A stretch of 64,000 nt of DNA from Phoebastria nigripes (Eukaryota; Chordata; Aves; Procellariiformes; Diomedeidae). The stretch lies in the NCBI GenBank assembly GCA_035582835.1, contig JAYKAV010001831.1, positions 8,373 through 72,372 of the forward strand. The letters are read 5' to 3'. The first letter of the stretch is position 1. Every line of letters starts with the position of its first letter. The notes beneath the pieces were generated by a model. That model searched no databases. It worked only from the letters and a program-made list of their open reading frames with translations, and was not told the origin of the DNA. Positions 1 to 12,740 of this stretch are shown piece by piece. A program made the translations under genes and the position numbers.

Positions 1-462
1 GCAGGACCCGGCACTTGGCCTTGTTGAATCTCATACAGTTGGCCTCAGCCCATCGATCCAGCCTGTCCAGGTCCCTCTGCAGAGCCTTCCTACCCTCGAG
101 CAGATCGACACTACCATCCAATTTGGTGTCGTCTGCAAACTTACTGAGGGAGCACTCAATCCCCTCGTCCAGATCGTTAATAAAGATATTGAACAAGACC
201 GGCCCCAAAACTGAGCCCTGGGCGACACCGCTCATGACCGGCCGTCAAGTGGACTTCGCTCCATTCACCACAACTCTCTGGGCCCGGCTGCCCAGCCAGT
301 TTTTTACCCAGCGCAGAGTACACGGGTCTAGGCCATGAGCCGCCAGCTTCTCTAGGAGGATGCTGTGGGAGACAGTGTCAAAGACTTTACTGAAGTCCAG
401 GTAGACCACATCCACAGCCTTTCCCTCATCCACTAGGTGGGTCACCTGGTCATAGAAGGAGA
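1..462 (-). mobile_element. CR1 non-LTR retrotransposon fragment, reverse transcriptase region, truncated at both ends
   Basis: Read on the minus strand, this codes for the middle of a CR1 reverse transcriptase. It starts with [19 protein letters not shown], which carries the first catalytic Asp, and continues through a block [11 protein letters not shown] to FADDTK at 139-122, the normal catalytic FxDD box. It is closely similar to the better copy at 24690-26361. That alignment stops abruptly at about 462, a typical 5' truncation; the 3' part lies beyond the left edge of the window. The frame is broken once: the Trp codon of the STWQP segment is TGA at 245-247. Block B also reads GVAQG where the other copy has GVPQG. 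Below the stop, the frame stays open to position 1. It is a dead fragment whose 3' end cannot be judged from this window. Confidence 0.95.
245..247 (-). pseudogene. In-frame TGA stop inside the CR1 reverse transcriptase fragment
   Basis: The other CR1 copy has TGG (Trp) at this point, and here it is TGA, splitting the RT frame between block A and block B. The frame stays open on both sides, so this is a point nonsense change and not a frameshift. Confidence 0.85.
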
Positions 463-3400
463 TGTTTTTCTCGAAGTCTAGTGAGGCTTTGGTTTGCGAT
501 GGGAGTTAAATGGTTGGAAGGAAAGAGCAGAGCAGGAAGGGTTGCCTTATACTTCCTTAGGCTTTTGTTAACTAATACTTTTATTGGAAGAGTCAAGTAA
601 CCATCTGGCTGCAGCCAGTTGCCTGTGCAAAGCCCAGCAAGGGCGGTCCTCACAGTGACATGCTCCGAGAGCACAGCAGTTCTCCTACTGCCTGATGTGG
701 AGGTGCTTTAGGTGCTTCCCAATTTCTAAACAGAAGAAATTAATATTCCTTTTCAAAAGGAAATGACACTGGCTTTTTTTCCTGAATGAACTTCTTATCC
801 TACCTTGAAGAGTAAGGCAAGGAAACATCTATGATACTGGAGGAAAATGTTACAGCTGTTTTGTCCTGCATTTTCACAGTATGTATGCAGCTCACACTCT
901 TGGAAAATGGAGAAAAGCATACTTTGTTTCTCACTTCAGGTTCAAATTCCTAAAAGGCTTATAATAAGCAGTCATCTGGCTGCTGTTTAGTGTCCTTGAT
1001 GAACTAAGGATGGTAGTCTGAACTGTGTATCCAGAGAACAGGTGTCCATATAATTGGAAATTACCAGAGTAATTGGTAAAGAGGCCAGAATCTCTGGGGG
1101 ATATGCAGTCTAAGTAACCTTTCCATAATGAATGGACTTAATTATATTTTTTAGACCATTAAACTGTGGAGGGTTTCTGTTTTGGTTGGTTGTTTTTTTT
1201 TTTCCCCCCAGACAAAAGTGTTGTGAGAGTCCCTAATGTCGTTTTCAGTATTGCTGTATGTCTAATATTAAGCCCCACATGATGGGTGCTGTATGCCTGT
1301 CCTGAGATTCTTAGTCTGGAAATATATGCACTTGTCAAATTAAATGAGACAAAATACAAATAAAGCCAAGCTGATTCCTTTTAAAAAAAGCTCACTTATC
1401 CTTCAACACTGCTATTTTGAATTGTGATAGTTAAACTGTTAGGGTGAAAACAATGTAAATTATTGCAATAGGGGAAATAACAGAGGAAGGACACTGTTAG
1501 GTTGTAGCCTAAGAAGTGAAAAAGGTAAGCCTTTCCCTGGATAAAAATATGCAGTATCTTAATAAGCATGATACGTCAGCAAAATAAATACAATCAGGTT
1601 TGAGAAAATTCTTTTAACCTTTAAATCACCAATTAACAACAAAAAATTATTTTGAACAAGAACAGATTTGTAATGGGTTTTCTACCTTTTCTCTGCGTGG
1701 AATTTAAATTAGATTCAGTANTTCAGTAGTTTTCTGCTTTTTAGAGTCATTAGATGATAATACTGTCCCAGCAGAAATCTGTTTGCAGTTCAATTAGAAA
1801 GATAAGCGACTCCAAATGGGGTGTTTTTCAACACCCTGAAATACTCGGATTACATTGGTAACGGCAAGAACTGTATATTTTCATGTACGTATTCAAAGCA
1901 GAGTATTTATATATTTGGGGGCTTATAGCAGATGTAAGAACGTTCATTTTACTAACAACTTGAAAATATTTTGAGTGTGACCTTTAGCTTTCAAATTTGA
2001 AAGGCAGACTAGCTTTCCCCTCTCAACGTCACAGTGAATAATGAATGACACATACTTCTTGTTAGTTCTGCCTGAGATCGTGAAACCTACCCTTTTCATT
2101 ACCCAGAAATTACTTATGGTCACTTGCTTTCACAGGAAAATATAAGCTTCTGTTTCATTCATGCTTACTTCAGTTGAAGTTGATGTGCTAATGACTTTTT
2201 AAACAAAAGGGACATTTCGTGTTCTAGTATCAATTAAGAGAGCAAAGGGTTCAAGGATTCAAGCTTAGCAGCGTGCAGGAACATTAAGGGAAGCAACTCA
2301 AATTTAGTCCATGCACTCCTCACATATCAGTTCAATATAAACCCAAATATTTTCACAATTTTAACATCATTTGCAAAATGTGTAGATCTCTGGTTCCTCT
2401 GTGATCACTTGCTCTGAAAAGGAGGAAATAGATAGTAAGAGGTAGCTAAATATGGAGATCAAGATTTTAGAAATCCTGGCTTCTAATCCTAACTGGCACT
2501 GATTTAGTCGATATCTTTAGGTGAAGTACTTTAGTGGGGGGACCATTTGTACACATCTTCAGGGCCTAAAAATGAAGGTATCAAAAACCAATGGCTAAAT
2601 AAACACCTACGTCTTATCTTCTGTTTGCCCCAAATTTCTTGAGTCTGAACAATAATCTTCATCTTCATTGAACTGACACAAAGATTTATATATTCATGTT
2701 TTTAACAGGATTTTGGAGTTCTTTATTTTGAATAAAGCAATGGAATTCAGCCATATTCCAGTCCTGGGAAAGTGGGAGATCATGGAAAGTGAATTGCTGC
2801 TAATAGGGGGTCATAAGAGTGAGAATAAAAACTGGTCTGAAGGCAAAGGTCCCTGCAAGGGACTTAGCAGCAGTCTGGGGTGCAAAGGCAGGTGTACAGG
2901 CTCAGCTGTACTGCCTTTGCAACTCACACTCTCACTGCCTCTCATGCAAACCGCCCCAGCATGCAGCAGGCAGATGGTCCCGTGGCCTGCAGTGGCACCC
3001 ACCCCCTCCTTTCCCACCACAGGGGGAAGAACCCACCCGAACCACAACTGTATGAGGTCCCACACCTGCTCATGCCTTTTTCCATCCCTCTCCTTGCCTT
3101 GTTCATCCTGCTCAAATTATACAGCTAACTCTGCCTTTCTCCTCCTTGGTTCATGCCATAGAGCCCTCGCCTACAATAGTAACTCCCTCTAATTGAGTTT
3201 AACTGGTTCAATCTTCCATATATCCAGCTACTGCTACTTCCAGTAATGACTTTTTCAAAGTGTGGTGTAGTCTTGATGTAGTCTCATAGACAGTTCATTG
3301 TCCAGATTTTTCGATGTTAAGAGAGGATTCTTGAATACAGGATTAATGTCTCTTCATGGGCATTAGACGTGTTACAATGACAGCAACTGGAGGAGGAAGA

Positions 3401-5651
3401 TACCCACATGTGTCTGAATCTGTCCTTCTGGCAATTCTCTGCAATGCCCCCTTCCTTGTAATAAACCCGTTCTCTATTCACAGGACACAACCATGCTACA
3501 GGCTCAACATGTCTCTTTTCAATGTGTTTGTGGAAAATGCTGTTTCATTTTGTGCACTGACAAAAAAAATCATTTTACCCGATTGTCATAGACCCTGTCA
3601 AGACAAAAAAGCAGTGGTATTAATGTGAATAAAGCTTGTGCGTCCTTGCCTGCAATGTGTCTAACATGGAGAATGACTAACATTCAGGTTTTCTTAGTAA
3701 CTCCATTATGTCAACATTTCCTGGTTGCAATAGTCATGGGTTTCTCTTTGAATGAAACATGACGAGTTGAGCAATGTGGCCTCTTGCTGGGCACTCTGGA
3801 AAGATGAGGCTACAAACTGCACTAAATTACAGCTGAATCCACTGCTACAGATTCCCTCCATCCTCCACGCCCATGGTGTTTTGTTTTCCCTTTTGTTCCA
3901 CGGGCACCTCTCCTTCTCAATTTTATTTTTCCATGGTCTGATGTAGGGTTAAAGAATGGAAGGGAAACACAGGGGGAAAAAACAAGAGTGGAACACATCA
4001 GGAAAAGATCATTGCCCAAGTGCTTAAATAACAAGGCACTATCAAAGTGCACAAAGAATAAGGTAGTCCTTTTCTATTATTTTTTTTAAGTTACTTATTT
4101 CTCTAGGACCCTTGTTGATTTAGGTGAATGATGACTAAAGATGACTGCCTACATGCTATTAACTTCTTCTGAAACTTGCACCCCTTTGCTGTATTCTGAC
4201 ATAAGACAGGTTGTTAAAGAGTGTTTGCGACAATTGTATCTGAAGAGCAAAATTTGAAAAAAAAGGAACCATCCAACCAATTTTTATAAGAGTGGTTCAT
4301 TTCATATATGCAGTCTGCTCATAAAAATATCAACAACAAAACTCCTATTGGCTTCTTTGGATTGAGCTGCTGTTGACTGTATTTGTTCTCTCTTCCCATC
4401 CAGGAAAAATGAGTTTTAAATTTCATTCCAAAAGCACAAGAACTTGTCAGTGCTTCTATTTTTTTCCAAAGGCAAGTTCCATTTTCCTATGTTAGCTGTC
4501 CCGAAAGCCGTGTGCTGGGGCTCCCAAGTCCCGCCTGTGCAGTTATCAGTTGTGGTGTTCCACTGGAAGGTGCTGGTGGAGAGAGAAGGTCTCACGTAAT
4601 TTGTGTCAACCTCAGAAGGAAGACAGAAAAGTTGGATTTAACCCAGTGTTAAGTCAGGAGACTTGCAGACAGCAAGGCATTGCAGTGATGAGTTCTAACC
4701 TGCTGTGCTGTGCATCCTCTGGAGCAGATTTAGGGGCCATAGTATCATTTGTACATATCAGCTATTGTAATCATAAAATCTGAAGATCACAATTACAGAA
4801 ATCATTGAGGTGAGAGCTCAACTTGCTGATTACATCTGTGCTGGTAAATTAAGCATAACAGAGACCTTTTTCTGGCACAGAGGCCAATCCTCTTAGGAGA
4901 GCCCACAGCCTATTAACCCCACTTGCCTTCCCAAACATGATGGCCACAACTGGCAACTACCATGTCTAGGAAATTTTGGGAGTCTATTTGTTGTCTTGGA
5001 TCAAAACCTTGCTGAGGATGATTCTAATGATCTAACAGCATGAAGTGCCCACTGCCTAGGCATATCCCACAGCAGTATTTAATTCATTGGTCTGCCTAGC
5101 ACGACCTGTATGCCTCATACTTCAGTGCAATGCTAACCCTCAGTACACAGCTGGTACAGCATGAGACAGGACCACTTCACATAACTTTTTTGGCAATGTT
5201 TGAGTTTTTGGACCCTATGTTTAAGTAAGTACATAAGCTCCAAAATCTTAAGCCTCTTTGAAAAGAGACATTTTTCCCCTGTGCACTGGGAGACTCCACT
5301 GGAGGAGATTACAACACAGGAACAGCAGTGCCCTGTGGCTTGCAGCTGTATATTCCACTGGTCTAGTATTGTCATGTCCCAGCGAACAATAGTGCCATCC
5401 CCCCAGACCCAATAGTTGTGGGTCTGCAAAGTCTCCAGGGAGACTTCCTCATATAAAATCAAGCCGGGACTCTGTTCATTGTCAAAAAAGAGAAAAGACT
5501 GTTCACACGAGCAAAATACAGAGGCTTAAAGTGATAGAGTATGATAGGAGAATATATAATCCCAGTGGCTTCACAGTCATATAGAGCTTACTTCAATGAG
5601 TTGTGCTAGCCAACCTTTCAAAAATACATGTGTTCCCATGTACTGTTTGGA
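463..5651. other. Unique AT-rich non-coding DNA
   Basis: I see no recognisable gene here. Open frames are short and none resembles a known protein. Notable items are a T-run followed by a C-run near 1190-1210, an unresolved N at 1721, and a pyrimidine-rich, moderately GC-rich patch at about 2870-3180. A 159-codon frame at 2713-3192 spans that patch and looks fortuitous, because overlapping frames on both strands are also open. Confidence 0.6.
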
Positions 5652-5784
5652 TTCCTGATTTCCTTCACACTGAATTCTTCTGCAAGACAAGAAGGGAATG
5701 GCTTTTGCACTTTTTATATTTGTGAAGTAAGCCATTAAATGTCAGGTATGCTCTAAAGGACATTCAGTGTGAAGGAAACAGGAA
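5652..5784. repeat. Long hairpin: near-perfect inverted repeat with a nested inner stem
   Basis: The arm at 5652-5675 is the reverse complement of the arm at 5762-5784. It has 17 uninterrupted matches (5659-5675 with 5762-5778), then one bulged T, then six more matches. Inside lies a second stem: 5697-5710 pairs with 5723-5737 (AATGGCTT with AAGCCATT, plus an imperfect extension), leaving an AT-rich loop of about 12 nt. The whole could fold into one 133-nt rod. Candidate explanations are a small terminal-inverted-repeat transposon, a microRNA-like precursor, or a recent inverted duplication. I see no clear target-site duplication, and the family is unknown. Confidence 0.75.
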
Positions 5785-8235
5785 AGAAACAAGTGATCAG
5801 AGTGGTTTTCATGACCTCAGCATTGAGGAAGACAAGAAGCGACCTATGCCGTGTTGCTCATGAGAAGTACAATGTCTAGGGAAACAGAGTCCTGTGAAAC
5901 TACTCGCTTTCATGGCAAAAAAAGAAAAAAAAGCTGACTCACTGAAAATAAACAAGAGTTTGAGATTATGACCACAGACATTCGGCATCTGACACAAAAT
6001 GCTGAGTAAGTTTGAAAAGACTCCTTTGCCAGCAAACAGCAACTGTTTACTAATCAAGTGGCTTAGCTCTGATGTATTTTTAAATGCAATGTCGCAATTC
6101 TCGGGGTTAGTTGGTCTCCTGACAAAAAAAAAAGGCCTGATCCTACCCGTTGCCACACATCACAAGTGCTGCTGAGGCCAAACTCAGCTTCTCAGCAAGG
6201 TGCCCCTTCACCTGCCAGACAGAGTATTAAATACTTTTGCCAGGGTAATTTTGCTCAGGTAGAAGAGAATAGATAAGGTGACCCCCTGAAGAAACAAGGA
6301 AAGGTTTATCTTTCAACTGAATGACCAAGTATACGTCCATACTATAATCTAGCAGTTCTGGTGATACCGATGAGGACCCACATTTAAAAATGAAGAACCT
6401 AAGAGAGTTCTTCACTTCCTGGGGAATTCAGGTTATTTCACCTCAGTGGAAAGAACCTGATTTATATACATGCAGTTCCTGATTCCACGCTGGCCTATTC
6501 TGTCCTTAAATAGGGACAGAATTTTAAAAGTATGTTTTAAATATTCAGAACTAGTATTGCAGATGATCACATAATTTTAGAGTGATCAGGATCTTAGAAG
6601 AGGTATCTGGGCAGCCTGGCATAGAGGTTTCAATGATTTAAAATTATTTAAGGGAGCTGGATGAATTGTTCATTATGAGTAATTCATCTGACCAATGTGG
6701 AAATTTCTCTGCATATAAATAATTCATAATTTTTAAAAAATTAAAATTATTATTCAACCTGCCTTCACATTTAACAAGGCTTAGAATTTGGCCCTGCGTA
6801 TATTTGGTATGTCAAAAGGTGTGAAAAAAGATCTTTTATATTACATTGGCTCCCTAAATTTATTTTTCTTCCTTCTTCTCTTTGTTATGATATTTTGAGG
6901 TAGTGTGAACAAAAAAACCCCACGAGTTCCAAACTGAAAGAAAGAAGTGAGAAAGCACGGAATTTCCTTGTCCAGACATTAGGTCATGAACATTTGTGCT
7001 GTTTTATGCATTAACAGCTAAAACATAGGGAAGGCATCAATTTCTCTATGCAGTTGCCTATCTTGAGCAATGTTTAACAAAAGCACAGTGCACTCTTTCC
7101 TGCTTCTCTGCAGTTACAGTAGTATTGAATTAATTGGTCCCTTTTATAAATCAGAGGCTGCTTTTGGAGAAAATTAAGTGTTTAAAAAGTTCTATCTGAG
7201 ATGGCACAAATTGATCCCATTTGATTTTTTGATTTGCAGATCTCCCTGGTCTTTTCCAGTGCAGTTCATGAACATGCAGTTCATTTAGAGGGAATTTAAG
7301 CCTGCTGACAATTGGCTTGCTTTTCTGTTGCTGCTTGTGAATCTCATAGAAATAGTCCACAGATCATAAATTGAAAACAGTAAACCAGGAAGCAGCATTA
7401 GAAAATGCTTTTAAATTACTTCTGTCATTTCCTCTGCAGGATACAATGTCTGAATTACTTAAAATGAGGAAAAGAGTGCTTACGGTGACATACCTGTCAC
7501 CAGTAAAGCTAAGGTGCTAATCCAGGAAGGCTGAAATATTCATACACTGAGTGATACTGGGAGAAGTTATGTATATTCCTTGACATTCAAGAAAATAACC
7601 AACCAATAGTGATTATCCCTACAAAGCTCCACTGTAAACCATATGCTGGATCACTACGTTAAAAGTCAGATCATGATCTGCATATCAAAAGTAAAAGTAT
7701 TTTCAGTTATTGCTGGGTAGTCCTAAATCTTGCATGCATCTTTGTGCATCTGTGCTCTCCTGGGACCATTTTCATTACAGCCCAATAATCCAATTAATCC
7801 ATTATCTGCACTTAGCCTTTTTCAAGACAAAAGTGACATATCGATTTTCAAGCATTACACAAATTGACAAAACAGAGCGTGCCATCTGAGTGCAAGTATT
7901 CCCCTGAAGTCACATTATTTCTAAGATTCACAAGGCCTTTCTTAGTCTTCCTTCTGAGTAGACAGACTCATTTATAAAAAAATGTGTCGTACATGGCAGA
8001 GTCATAGCATGCTTTAAAAAATTCTCACTTGGGTGACAGTTTTAAGACATTTGGATGTGTAGTTCCCATTGATAGCATAAAAAATACTGCCATTTCTTCT
8101 ATGTTAGCACCAATTTATTAAGATGCTCTGTTCCACACCGGGTGCACATATGATACACATACCTATGAAGAGTGGGATAATCCCAGCAGCAATTTAAGAG
8201 GGTAGATATGTAACAAGCACCATACTGGTGCAAAG
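5785..8235. other. Unique AT-rich non-coding DNA
   Basis: No gene is recognised. A polypyrimidine tract followed by AG at 7438-7439 resembles a splice acceptor and precedes a short open stretch (see findings). The rest is AT-rich and stop-dense on both strands. Confidence 0.55.
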
Positions 8236-8690
8236 GTCCATCTACTCCATTATCCTCTGTCCACCAGTGGCCAATATTGGATACCTACCCAAAACATGAA
8301 TCAAGAGAGGATGCATACACAATATTTGTGCATATGCTCCTAATATCCATGAATCTGCAGATTTTCAGAATCAAAGGAGTGTTTTTTTATTCAATAGCCC
8401 ATGGTGGCTTTCTCTGCCATGATTTTGTTTAGTTGCTTCTTAAACGTATGTAATTTTTTTGCATACATAAGTTCCTATGGTGTGACACTCAATAACTTAA
8501 AAGTACTTTGTTCAGATATTGGAAAAGAAAACAGTCTAATCCCAAACTTCTTCATGGTATCCATGAGCTTATCAATGTCTATAATATCTCTTCTGATTTG
8601 CCTCTTTCCAGTCCCAGTCTATATAGTTCTTCTGTATTTTCAGGATCTTATTTATTGGATAGCACTATATCTGTCTAAATGCATGTTGAA
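8236..8690 (-). mobile_element. Ancient CR1-type LINE 3' region, heavily diverged
   Basis: Read on the plus strand, the block shows in order the landmarks of the antisense 3' end of old amniote CR1 elements. These are a GGTCCATCTA segment followed by CAGTGGCCAAT near 8236-8280, a TTGCTTCTTAAACG region near 8432, and an AGTTCCTATGG segment near 8470. A pyrimidine-rich stretch ending TTTCCAGTCCCAGTCT lies near 8606-8625. I recognised this pattern from memory and did not align it. The copy is far more diverged than the young CR1 copies here. It supplies most of the N-terminal half of a 174-codon plus-strand open frame (8401-8925), so that frame is repeat-derived and unlikely to be a gene. Confidence 0.6.
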
Positions 8691-11600
8691 TTCTGTGCCA
8701 CCCTCAAAGCAGGTAGTCCTGGCCATGGCAAGACAATGGAGACACAGCAATTCACAAACCCATAAATTCAAGTGGGTTGTCCCTTGGGGAGTCCCTGTAA
8801 GAGAAAATGTGTTTGCTGATAGAGATGCCTTGCTGGCTAATCCCACTTGCCTGACTTGCTCTGCAAAACAATCTTTCCGCCCCCAAAATGTGGTGTGTGT
8901 AGAGAATGCCATGCTCAACTGCTAAGCTCGTATTAAAATTAGCAGAAAACGTGCATTGCTGTCATTTTTTAACTGAGCTTGAACACGAAGCTCAGCTTCA
9001 GTGACACTACTGTTCAGCACAGGACGACTGCCAGCAATAAACTCAGACTAAGAACGGTAACTGAAATAGTTATTCACAAACACAAATTCAGGCTACACAT
9101 GGTCGCTCTCTGCACATGCATTTCCAATGGCATGGAAATGACCTGTTTCCTACTTGGTGTTATTTCTGCTTCAGTTGCTTGGCTCTTGCTTACACTCCTG
9201 GAGCCAGACTGCCAGGGGAACAAAGACCAACTCCAGACCTTGGAGACAGGTGTGCCCTTGTCAGTCTGATCAATGAGCAAGGTGGAGGGCAGAGCAACTG
9301 TCTTGTACTGCGGCTCACAAAGCCGTCTCTATTGTGCTCCTTCCAAAAGATAAATGAGATCTTGAGCCAAAGTGAATCTTCTAATTGAATTATCCAGTGT
9401 CCCAGATGGAGATGACCTTAAAAGCCCAGACCATGCAAAGAAGATATAATCTGAAAGGAAATCTGGTTCACATTGCACATTAACCTGTGCATCTTCCTGG
9501 GTTTTGCTCTATTTATGACCCAATGAACAGCATCTGCTATTTTTAACATCTAAGATAAACATGTATTCATATTTCTTTACTGAGCCGCTAATATAGGAAG
9601 CCCTTCTGCTGGAATGAGGAAGACCTACAGCTGTCTCCTAAGCCATTGGCAGCTCTCAAGCAGTTCAGATGGGATTCCCACCCAGGGCTCAGCTGAATGC
9701 CTGGCTATGAGGCCGTGCTGCTGTCCTCAGCAATGGGAGGAAGTGAGCCCGGGGATGTGGTGAGGCTGGGGATGCAGTGAGGCCAGCACTGCTTGGTCCA
9801 GCGGCACACCCAGCGCAGTGCAGCACAGCCTGGGTCTGTCCCAGGCTGCAAACCAGGCACCTGAGCAGCTGTGGACCCTGCCTGTGGTTTCTGCTTGAGA
9901 ATCCTTCCAGAGTATCCCTCTCCTCTGGTATGGTCACTTGTAATCTTGTACCTCTGATTCTGTGGCTCTTACCCACATGAGAAATTTTGTAGGGTCAGGA
10001 TGGTTGGCTGAATGCTTTGCAAATGTTGTGGCCCTGCCCTACAAAGAAATCAACACTGGCTGACCCTTATGGCTGTATCTTCCCACAAGGGCAGAGGCTG
10101 CCTGTGTGCCATCACACTCAGGAACTAGGAAGATCTAGTAGATCCTGTAGGATGTGAAAGTAGACAATGAGTAATCCTGTCTTACTGTGAGGAAACTAAG
10201 TCAGGGAACTGACAGGGCACGTCATTTTATTTGATTAGATCACCATTCCTGACAATTTCCTCCAGACATTTACCATCCGGAATGCTAAAAAAAAAAAGGT
10301 TCCTCATTTATCATGCACATTTGTTTAGCTGCAGCTTCCTGCCACAGAAACATTTGCTGTTTGAATTTGCTTAATAAACAACATTATCCAAACTTTCTGC
10401 ATAGTTGTTTTGGTTAATATTTCGGTTAAGATTATTTGCCGTGTATGCATCATTCACTTCCAATGACACCAATAACAAGCATGAAAATAGTAACCCTTAT
10501 AAATATAAAGTAATGTGAATCAAATTTCTAACAGTGTGATGTTGAACATTAGAACTACTCAAGTTGAAAGAAAACACATGCAACTCAAAAAATGTATCAT
10601 CAGACAGCAGTCAGATAGGGGAAGGAGGATTCTCCTGGGTTTATAATTGGCCACTGTATAAGTAGGCCAGCAGAAGGTCTAAAGTGGAAAAGAGGAATAC
10701 TGACCTACAAAAGTCAACACGCCTTCTAGCTCGTGATTCAAAAAGTCTTTAGAATCTGGTAGTTCATTTAATCCCCCATTTTTTTTCCAGAATGGTCGGA
10801 AAAGGTACAAAGTCCTTTTTCCCATTTTTAAAAAATATTTCAGAGTGCTGTGGTTTTGGATGACTCTTGTTTGTAAGAAATGAAATGCTGTATATTAAAA
10901 AACACTGGTGTTGCATGCAGGTGCCACCTGAAAGTGGACATATTGCAATACTCTACAGGGGCTGTTTTCTTTTCCTTCGAAAAATTCATTTCTCTTGNTT
11001 ATGCTGAACTCATTGTGAGCTACTTAAATATTGGCTAAATATCACATCAACATTTAAAAAGCTTCAGACTCGTTCATATCACTCCTGCGATCTCTGAAGC
11101 AAGGTTTCTGTAAAGAAGAGACTTGGCATATGTATCAAACACATTCTCTAAAGATTCATCCAATTGTACAGCAGTGTCTTCAGATCAAAGCTTTGGGGAA
11201 GGGGAATGAATGACTTTTAAAAAGCACTGGATAACACAGTGCTGTGTCTGAAAACATGCCAATGCTTTTTCAATCTACCTGGATGGTATGAAGACATGCC
11301 ATATAGATTAAAATGCTACAGAAGGTTCAACTTAAACAAATAAAGACCAGAAAATTAAACACTTGAACTCTGCCTTTAAACCATTCATTAAAACAATACA
11401 CACCAACCACGCCTTCTTCATTAGATGTAGCGCATGTGACAGGCCACCTCTGGAGTTTGAAGTTTTACACATATCAAAAGAAGAAAGAAAGAATGGTCCT
11501 TGGCAGGGAGGTGTTTTCAATATTTTTAACAACATAGTCGAGCCCTAATCTGGTGCAATCATTTCACAGGCTGTTCTTTGTACCTGTTCAGTATTGAGCT

Positions 11601-12335
11601 GAATCGAAAGGCAGTGGCTCTCATAGTGATTACAGCAGGTTGAATTAATTCCCAATGGGGATTTGGGTTCAAGCCACAAAACACAGGGAAAGCAAAAAGA
11701 CATCCACTTTACTCACTGTCACTTTCCTGCACTCAGAGCTTTCCTGGGATAGAGTTAAACCATCAGGAATTGAAGTTTCCAGTTGCAATCCCAATTACAG
11801 ACCTGCAATTCTACATCACTGCAAAGCTGTGAATACTGGATGGCACTTGAAATCCTGTCCAGCTCATGACCCTTCCCCTAATGGGAAGTCAGCCAGTCCC
11901 TTTATTTCAGTCTGTTTCAATGCACAGACCTTTACATTCTTTTTTCTGAATGGGTACAGGCCCCTTGGAAATTTCATATATATGTAAAGAGATTTATGAC
12001 ATATATGGGTTTGCTATCTTGGTCATCATTTCATCATGCATTTTCACATGCACACTCCACAGACCACTGGTTGAAAATTATGTGTCTTTTTTCTAAGATA
12101 AAGAACTCTTCTGTGTCTCTAGCAATATGCATTCACAAAGCAATGGATTAAGGATGATCCGTCTTTTCAGGCTTGTCTTGCTTTGGATTGTTGATTGCTG
12201 AATGCTGAGGATATGTGAGCATAATTCTAGTTTGCTTTCCTTTCTGGAGGGAGCTAACAATCCTGCTGGCATCTTGGGTGGTCTAAAGCTCCTTTGGGTG
12301 TCATACCGTAAGCTACTGAGATGCAGCTGCAGTTT
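8691..12335. other. Unique non-coding DNA
   Basis: No gene is recognised. Positions 9700-9960 are a GC-richer patch with short open frames on both strands. A segment near 10190-10215 (GAGGAAACTAAGTCAGGGA) faintly recalls a MIR SINE core but is too short to call. Positions 10320-10460 are AT-rich and could be conserved non-coding DNA. One N lies near 10998. Confidence 0.5.
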
Positions 12336-12405
12336 AGGTATTATTGTTTATTATTTATTTATTTATAGTTTATATTTATTATTTTATTATTATCTATACA
12401 CAGGC
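12336..12405. repeat. AT-rich simple repeat, TTTA-like
   Basis: An interrupted run of TTTA and TTAT units, such as TTATTTATTTATTTATAG, followed by more TTATT units. It is low-complexity DNA with no evident function. Confidence 0.7.
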
Positions 12406-12608
12406 CACTGTACAGCATACAGTAGCAGCAAAGATATCTTAGAGATTAGGCTGTGGATGTAATAATATAATATTTTTAAGCTTCAGGATACTGACACTTT
12501 GGAATGGGTTGTATCTTATAGGCACTCTCAGTAGATCTACTGAGTGAATTCTTAGTTGCTTGTGGCTGGCCATTGTTTGTGCATCTGTCCTTAGTAAGGA
12601 CTCTAAAC

Positions 12609-12668
12609 CCTGCTGAACTCACTGGGAATCTGGCTGATGGCAGAACAGGATTGGATCAGACCCTTGAT
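12609..12668. repeat. Possible fragment of an ancient amniote palindromic repeat
   Basis: The pattern GAACTCACTGGGAATC, then GGCAGAACAGGATTGG, then ATCAGACCCTT resembles old, widespread turtle, crocodile and bird interspersed repeats. In those, a CAATGGGA-like core is followed by a GGATCAGGCCCTT-like end. The match is from memory and short. Confidence 0.3.
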
Positions 12669-12673
12669 CTTCA

Positions 12674-12740
12674 ATAAAAACAATTAAAAAAGAATTATTA
12701 AATTAAAAAAGAAAATAAAAAATAAAACAAAAAAATTTTA
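12674..12740. repeat. A-rich low-complexity tract
   Basis: Runs of AATAAA and AAAAAAT-like units fill this interval with very few G or C bases. It could be a decayed poly(A)-type tail or simple drift, and no retroposed body is recognisable upstream. Confidence 0.6.

Noticed and set aside
937..960. tRNA B-box-like GGTTCAAATTC
   Set aside because: No A-box at the right distance and no acceptor stem; the match is a chance one.
2713..3192. 159-codon frame
   Set aside because: Overlapping frames on both strands are equally open in a GC-richer patch, with no recognisable domain.
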